Positions 59,690 through 64,000 of a stretch of DNA of 64,000 nucleotides are shown one piece after another. The notes beneath the pieces are model-generated. The model made no database searches. It worked only from the letters and a program-made list of their open reading frames with translations, and had not been told where the DNA came from. The DNA is from Chloroflexota bacterium. Its GTDB lineage: Bacteria; Chloroflexota; UBA6077; CF-72. Every line of letters starts with the position of its first letter. The stretch's first letter is position 1. The translations under genes and the position numbers were made by a program. Location of the stretch: NCBI GenBank assembly GCA_016191465.1, contig JACPOP010000014.1, forward strand, positions 62,001-126,000, read 5' to 3'.

Positions 59690-59722
59690 AGGTTTCGTTC
59701 TCCTCCTCGTGTTCGTTGTTGG

Positions 59723-60616
59723 TCAGCCGTCCGTCAGGAGGCCGGCCGCGTGGTACTCGTCGTTGAGCCGCCGCAGGGTGGCGGATACGCGGTCCGGGTA
59801 GCGGGCGGCGCACGCCGCCACCAGCGCATTGGTGACCGCCAGTGGCGCCACAATCGACACGCGGTGCGAGATGCTCTCCACCGGCGCGCACAGCGCATGG
59901 TCCGCCAGTGGCACCAGCGGCGAGAGCGGACTGTCGGTCAGGACCACGCGTGGAATTCCTGCCGCACGAGCCCGCTCCAGCACCATGACCGTCTGGCCGA
60001 CGTAGCGGTAGAAGCCGATGCCGATTGCCAGGTCATCAGGTGTGAGCAGCACCAGCGCCTGCACCAGCGGCAGCCCCTCCCCACCCACCTGCTCGACCGG
60101 AAAGCCCATGCTCCGTAGCGAGCTCCCGAGGAACGCCGCGACGCCGGTTGCCACGCCCCCGCCAAACACCAGGATGCGGCGCGCTCGTCCAATCGCGACC
60201 ACGGCCGCCGCGAAGGCCGTCTTATCGAGCATTTCCAGGCCCAGCCGGAGGTTCTCGTGGTCCTGCGCAAACGCCCGCTGCAGCAGGCCGGACGCGCCAC
60301 TGTCCTGTCCTTCGCTGGTGCCGCCGTGACCGTTCGAGCTCCCCGAGAAGGCGGGGTAGTGGTGCGGAAAGCGCGCCCGCAGATGGCGCTGCAGGTCGGG
60401 GTAGCCTGCGAATCCGAGCGACTTGGTCAGGCGGACGACGGTAGCAGGGTCAACCTCGAGCCGAGCCGCCAGCTCGGTCGCCGGCGTGAACGCGGCCACC
60501 GCTTCGTTGCTGGCCAGGAACCGAGCCACGCGCTGCTGCTTGGGCGACAGGCGCGGGAACGCCTGGGCCACCAGGTCCTGGAAGCTCGCGGTGCGGTCGA
60601 CCCCTGGCATGCGCAT
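59723..60616 (-). CDS. MurR/RpiR-family transcriptional regulator
   Basis: 297 residues. N-terminal helix-turn-helix (FPRLSPKQQRVARFLASNE, then LAARLEVDPATVVRLTKSLGFAGYPDLQRHLR). C-terminal SIS domain (about 130-265) with RRILVFGGGVATGVAAFLGSS, which binds a phosphosugar-like ligand in relatives. It probably controls the AtuA/ABC operon behind it and the divergent LLM gene through the dyads at 60659-60703. Confidence 0.9.
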   Translation of the reverse strand: MRMPGVDRTASFQDLVAQAFPRLSPKQQRVARFLASNEAVAAFTPATELAARLEVDPATVVRLTKSLGFAGYPDLQRHLRARFPHHYPAFSGSSNGHGGTSEGQDSGASGLLQRAFAQDHENLRLGLEMLDKTAFAAAVVAIGRARRILVFGGGVATGVAAFLGSSLRSMGFPVEQVGGEGLPLVQALVLLTPDDLAIGIGFYRYVGQTVMVLERARAAGIPRVVLTDSPLSPLVPLADHALCAPVESISHRVSIVAPLAVTNALVAACAARYPDRVSATLRRLNDEYHAAGLLTDG

Positions 60617-60658
60617 CCCCACGTTGGCGCGGAAGGGTAATGGAACCAAGGTCGCGTG

Positions 60659-60703
60659 TGCAATGGATCTTGCAGATGTGGACCGATTGCAGGATCTATT
60701 GCA
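60659..60703. promoter_or_regulatory. Twin dyads in the RpiR / LLM divergent promoter
   Basis: Two 16-bp dyads of the form TGCAA-N6-TTGCA: TGCAATGGATCTTGCA at 60659-60674 (perfect arms) and TGCAGGATCTATTGCA at 60688-60703 (one mismatch), 29 bases apart. One is nearly the reverse complement of the other. A further TTGCAA lies at 60733-60738. The divergent regulator gene makes its product the natural binder. Confidence 0.6.
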
Positions 60704-60830
60704 AGGGGAGGGGTTGCCACGGGCTCGAGAGGTTGCAACGCGCGGCCGCGAAGCCACGGCACCGCCGCCTAAACTCTTGCCGACGGCGTTACACACGCCG
60801 GTGCTCCACCCTGTCGCCCGGAGGGCCCGC

Positions 60831-61856
60831 GTGGCCGAACGCATCACCCTGGCACTCAAGCTGAATATCTATGGCCACCCGCTCGGCACGCCGTTCGACG
60901 TGTTTGTACGACTCGCTCGGCACGCGGAATCGGCCGGGTTCGACGCCGCTTACGTCGTAGACCATCTCTACCTCCCGCCGGAGCGGTACAGCGGCTACTC
61001 GTGGACCGACCCCAACCAGCCCTACTTTCTCGAGGCCTGGACCGTGCTCGCCGCCCTGGCGCAGGCAACTCACCGCATTCGGCTTGGTCCGCAGGTCAGC
61101 CCCACGACCTTTCGCCACCCGTCGATGCTGGCCAAGATGGGTGCCACCGTGGACCTCATCTCGAACGGACGCCTGGTCTTGCAACTGGGCACGGGCTGGC
61201 ACAAGGAAGAGCACCAGGCCTATGGGTTCCCGTTCGACGAGCGATTCGGCACACGTTTCGAAGCCATGCTCGAGGCGGTTCAGATCGTGCGTGGGTTGTG
61301 GACGACTGACGGGCCCTTCACGTTCGAAGGCGAGCATTTCCAGGTCCGGGAAGCGCCGTTTTACCCCAAGCCGGTTCAAAAGCCGAGTCCGCCGATCTGG
61401 TTTGGTGGTGGCGGCAGGAAGGTGCGGACGGCGATTGCCCGGTACGGCGACGGCTGGTCTCCAGCTATGTCCCTCGCGGAGGGCGTGGGTGTCCAGGAAT
61501 ACACGAACACCCTGACGGAGATTCGCTCGCTTGCCGAATCATTTGGACGTGACCCCGCCTCTATTGCGGCAGGGCTTCTGTGCACGACAGCGATTCACGA
61601 AGATCGCGATCGTGCTGCCGAGCTGGCGTCGGTCCTCCACCGCCGTGTGGATTATCGGGACATGTCCCTGGACGAGATGCGCCGCCGCGGCCTCCTGGTG
61701 TGGGGCACACCAGACGACTGTCTCCGAGCGATCGAGGGATACATCGCCGCGGGTGCGCGAAACTTCACGCTGAACTTCGTCCCATTCGGCGATCCGGACT
61801 CGGCGCTTCGGGGGATGGACCTGTACGCCTCGAAAGTCTTGCCGCGCATAGGGTGA
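60831..61856 (+). CDS. LLM-class flavin-dependent oxidoreductase
   Basis: 341-residue luciferase-like TIM-barrel enzyme using FMN or F420. GTG start after CGGAGGGCCCGC. Marks: HAESAGFDAAYVVDHLYLPP, LGPQVSPTTFRHPSMLAKMGATVD, LVLQLGTGWHKEEHQAYGFPF and PIWFGGGGRKVRTAIARYGDGW. The last of these resembles F420-linked members, but the cofactor cannot be decided. Cotranscribed with the hydrolase that begins 6 bases later. Confidence 0.9.
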   Translation: MAERITLALKLNIYGHPLGTPFDVFVRLARHAESAGFDAAYVVDHLYLPPERYSGYSWTDPNQPYFLEAWTVLAALAQATHRIRLGPQVSPTTFRHPSMLAKMGATVDLISNGRLVLQLGTGWHKEEHQAYGFPFDERFGTRFEAMLEAVQIVRGLWTTDGPFTFEGEHFQVREAPFYPKPVQKPSPPIWFGGGGRKVRTAIARYGDGWSPAMSLAEGVGVQEYTNTLTEIRSLAESFGRDPASIAAGLLCTTAIHEDRDRAAELASVLHRRVDYRDMSLDEMRRRGLLVWGTPDDCLRAIEGYIAAGARNFTLNFVPFGDPDSALRGMDLYASKVLPRIG

Positions 61857-61861
61857 GGCAC

Positions 61862-62911
61862 GTGTCACCGCAACCGTCACCCAGCCCGCGCCCGCGACGC
61901 ATCGACATTCACACGCACTTCCTCCCACAGGGGGCCGTGGCGGCCCAGCAGACAGGGGCGGAGTGGTTTGGGACGCGCCTGGAAATCGTGGATGGCCGCC
62001 CGTCCGCGATCACGCTTGGCCGGCGCTTCCCGCTGGGCTCGCTCAGCCACTTCCAGCAGTCCATGGAGTCGCGCCTGGAGGTGATGTCCAACCGCAACGT
62101 GGACATCCAGGTATTGTCGCTGCTCCCGCCGCTGTACCGGTATGACCTGGCACCGAGCCTGGGTGTAGCGGCAGCCGAACACGTGAACGACGAGATCGCG
62201 GCGATCACCCGGCGCTGGCCCACGCGATTCCGGGGTCTCGCGACACTGCCGTTGCAGGACCCTGCGGCGGCAGTGAGAGAGCTCGAAAGGGCAGTGTCGA
62301 TTCTCGGATTAGACGGCGCGGCCGTGGGTACCAATGTCCGCGGCGCTAATTGGGACCACCCCACCCTTTTCCCGGTCCTAGAAGCAGCCGCGCGCCTACG
62401 CGCGCTGCTCTTTGTTCACCCTGAGAGCGTCCGGCCCCGCGAGCCGCTCGCGCACTTCTACCTCGGCAACTTGATCGGGAATCCTTTTGAGACGACGGTG
62501 GCCGTCGCATCGATCATCTTCAGTGGCGTACTGGACCGACTGCCGGATCTCAGGCTGTGCTTCGCGCACGGCGGCGGGTACGCCTGTTTCGGCATCGGGC
62601 GAATGGACCATGGCTACTCAGTCCGAGACGAGCCCCGCGTAGGGGGGGCGCGGCTCATCCCGACGGACTATCTGCGGACTATGTACTTCGACTCGCTGAC
62701 CCATAGCCACCAGGCGCTGCGGTACATTGTAGAAGCGGTCGGCGCCGAACACGTCGTGATGGGTAGTGATTACCCTGCGGACATGGGGTCCGTGGATCCA
62801 GTTGCGTTCGTGGAGACCTGCGCCGGGTTGTCCCAGAATGACCGGGAAGCAATCCTGGGCGGCAACCTGGAGCGACTGCTGCGGATCCCGCCGGCTGTGC
62901 TACTCGAGTAA
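61862..62911 (+). CDS. Amidohydrolase 2 family (ACMSD-like) hydrolase/decarboxylase
   Basis: 349 residues, GTG start after GGTGAGG. Metal site: His17 and His19 in IDIHTHFLP, His in LLFVHPES, FAHGGGYACFGIGRMDHG and Asp in GSDYPADMG. This is the fold of aminocarboxymuconate semialdehyde decarboxylase and gamma-resorcylate decarboxylase; both C-C and C-N cleaving members exist. It follows the flavin enzyme, suggesting oxidation then hydrolysis or decarboxylation of an aromatic or heterocyclic compound. The 3' end overlaps the convergent M24 gene by 12 bases. Confidence 0.88.
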   Translation: MSPQPSPSPRPRRIDIHTHFLPQGAVAAQQTGAEWFGTRLEIVDGRPSAITLGRRFPLGSLSHFQQSMESRLEVMSNRNVDIQVLSLLPPLYRYDLAPSLGVAAAEHVNDEIAAITRRWPTRFRGLATLPLQDPAAAVRELERAVSILGLDGAAVGTNVRGANWDHPTLFPVLEAAARLRALLFVHPESVRPREPLAHFYLGNLIGNPFETTVAVASIIFSGVLDRLPDLRLCFAHGGGYACFGIGRMDHGYSVRDEPRVGGARLIPTDYLRTMYFDSLTHSHQALRYIVEAVGAEHVVMGSDYPADMGSVDPVAFVETCAGLSQNDREAILGGNLERLLRIPPAVLLE

Positions 62912-64000
62912 TCGCGCATCGTACGGCGCACGCGTCAGCTGTTGGGGCCCATCCTTACCGACGACCACAATGTCCTCGAGACGCACGCCTCCACCACCAG
63001 GCACATCTGGCACGATGATGGTCGGGACGACCGCGAGCGTCATGCCCGGCTCCAGAGTGAGCGGCGCTGCGTTTGACCCTGGTGGGGCGATGAATGGCGA
63101 CTCCGCATAACCAACGCCGATGCCGTGGGCAATGATCATCTTTTGCATGTAGCCCACGTAGTCGCTGCGTCGATATGGCTCATCCGCGGCAGCCTGAACG
63201 TCGACTGACGATGCGCCGGGGTGCAGCGCCGCGATCGTGCGTTCGTGGATTTCGTGCACCGTGCGATAGATGGCGCGCTGGGTGGCGTTTGGGCGCCCGT
63301 TCACAATGGTGCGCGTGGCTTCACTGAACACACCGTTAAAGCACGCACCGATGTCCATGAACACCAGGTCGCCTTCGGCAATAAGCCGGTCGCCGGCGAA
63401 GCGCTGCATGGGGGCGGTGTTTGGACCGGTACACACAATCAGGTTGCACTGGGGAATCTCGGCGCCGAATCGATAAAACACGCGCATCACCTCGGCCAGC
63501 ACCTCGCACTCGCGAACGCCCGTTGTTGCGGAGCGCACGGCGGTCTCCATGGCGATGTCGACGATGCTGGATGCTTCCCGCATCAGCTCCAGCTCATCCT
63601 CGTTCTTGACCATGCGTACTTGTTGCATACACGGGCCGAGGTCCACCAGCTCCACATCGCCGAGGAGCCGCTCCAGGTTGCGCAACGCGCTCACCGTGGC
63701 GATATCCACGCCAATTCGGCCGCCGCTGAAGCCCAGGTCCCGCAGCGCCGTGGCGAGCGGCTCGAGTGCTGCCGCGGGAGCTTCCTGGTTCACCACGGCA
63801 GTCGGGAACTCACGCACGTTCTCGGGCTTCATCCAGTACATCGTGGAGCGGCGGTGCGGCGTATCGTCGAGGTGGACAAAGCAGATCACCTCGTCAGAAG
63901 CTCGTGTGATGATGGCGGCCTGGCGCAGCAGGAAGTTCGGCGCCCAGAGTGGGCGGAGGCCCGCGATGTACCGGGTGTTGGCATATTCGAACGCCAGGAT
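62900..64000 (-). CDS. M24 family Xaa-Pro peptidase/creatinase-like protein (5' end outside window)
   Basis: The reading frame is open to the window edge (FEYANTRYIAGLRPLWAPNF is the first visible part), so the true start lies beyond 64000. An N-terminal creatinase/prolidase domain precedes a pita-bread core. Of the five usual metal ligands, the first Asp (VFMDIGA), the His (IIAHGIGVGY) and the last Glu (GGVRLEDIV) are present. The second Asp is Glu (VFSEATRT) and the first Glu is Val (LAVVPTII). Metal binding may thus be weak or lost, as in creatinase. It may hydrolyse a small amidine or dipeptide made by the cluster. Confidence 0.88.
   Translation of the reverse strand: MLAFEYANTRYIAGLRPLWAPNFLLRQAAIITRASDEVICFVHLDDTPHRRSTMYWMKPENVREFPTAVVNQEAPAAALEPLATALRDLGFSGGRIGVDIATVSALRNLERLLGDVELVDLGPCMQQVRMVKNEDELELMREASSIVDIAMETAVRSATTGVRECEVLAEVMRVFYRFGAEIPQCNLIVCTGPNTAPMQRFAGDRLIAEGDLVFMDIGACFNGVFSEATRTIVNGRPNATQRAIYRTVHEIHERTIAALHPGASSVDVQAAADEPYRRSDYVGYMQKMIIAHGIGVGYAESPFIAPPGSNAAPLTLEPGMTLAVVPTIIVPDVPGGGGVRLEDIVVVGKDGPQQLTRAPYDARLLE

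Overview
The window is high-GC bacterial DNA with dense, often overlapping genes. The lipoproteins of both peptide ABC transporters carry long Ala/Pro-rich linkers after the lipobox. Together with low-specificity threonine aldolase, DUF885, AtuA/DUF4387 and RpiR genes, this points to a Chloroflexota soil or sediment lineage. That placement is an inference from gene style; no rRNA or tRNA gene was seen to anchor it.

Layout. (1) 1-3.8 kb: oligopeptide ABC transporter (binding lipoprotein and two permeases, no ATPases). (2) 3.9-10.9 kb, minus strand: methyltransferase, small proteins, orphan OmpR-type regulator, threonine aldolase, homodimeric pyruvate dehydrogenase E1, DinB-like protein. (3) 11-25 kb: argininosuccinate lyase; a five-gene overlapping operon of three transglutaminase-like proteins, a circularly permuted ATP-grasp and an alpha-E protein; chromate transporter; CobT; a pseudo-receiver protein; an MFS pump; a DUF885 peptidase. 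(4) 25.4-33.7 kb, minus strand: a BlaI/M56 sensor pair, a Ni/Co permease behind a promoter with a dyad, and a six-gene operon (TlpA, Lgt-like, CcdA, FixH-like, DUF4396, multicopper oxidase). A PIG-L deacetylase with two frameshifts lies between. (5) 34-36.6 kb: convergent cell-wall genes (LysM/C39-like and YkuD). (6) 36.9-46.9 kb, plus strand: a 51-residue YHS protein, then a reduced complex I-like operon nuoA-B-D-H-J-K-L-M-N. (7) 47-52 kb, minus strand: a second BlaI/M56 pair heading an operon with DUF2933, an Asp-box propeller, a CcdA-like protein and a TlpA. (8) 52.1-52.9 kb: Phd/PIN toxin-antitoxin. (9) 53-64 kb: a catabolic and uptake cluster (RpiR regulator, AtuA, DUF4387, second peptide-type ABC transporter, metal-dependent hydrolases, LLM flavin oxidoreductase, M24 peptidase running off the window).

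The most unusual object is NuoJ. Between its third and fourth membrane segments it carries five tandem heavy-metal-binding domains (CPMHP...CPKC type), followed by a His/Met-rich stretch. Its operon lacks nuoC, nuoI and the whole NADH module. NuoB keeps all four cluster cysteines, but NuoD has lost the residues that form the quinone pocket in ordinary complex I. It sits between two clusters of copper- and thiol-redox genes. The arrangement suggests a membrane ion-translocating machine coupled to metal or thiol redox chemistry rather than NADH:quinone reduction.

A second recurring theme is a family of intergenic fold-back elements built from phased heptanucleotides (AGTTNNN arrays facing their complements), found at five places. 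Two copies share a GGATCC-containing core.
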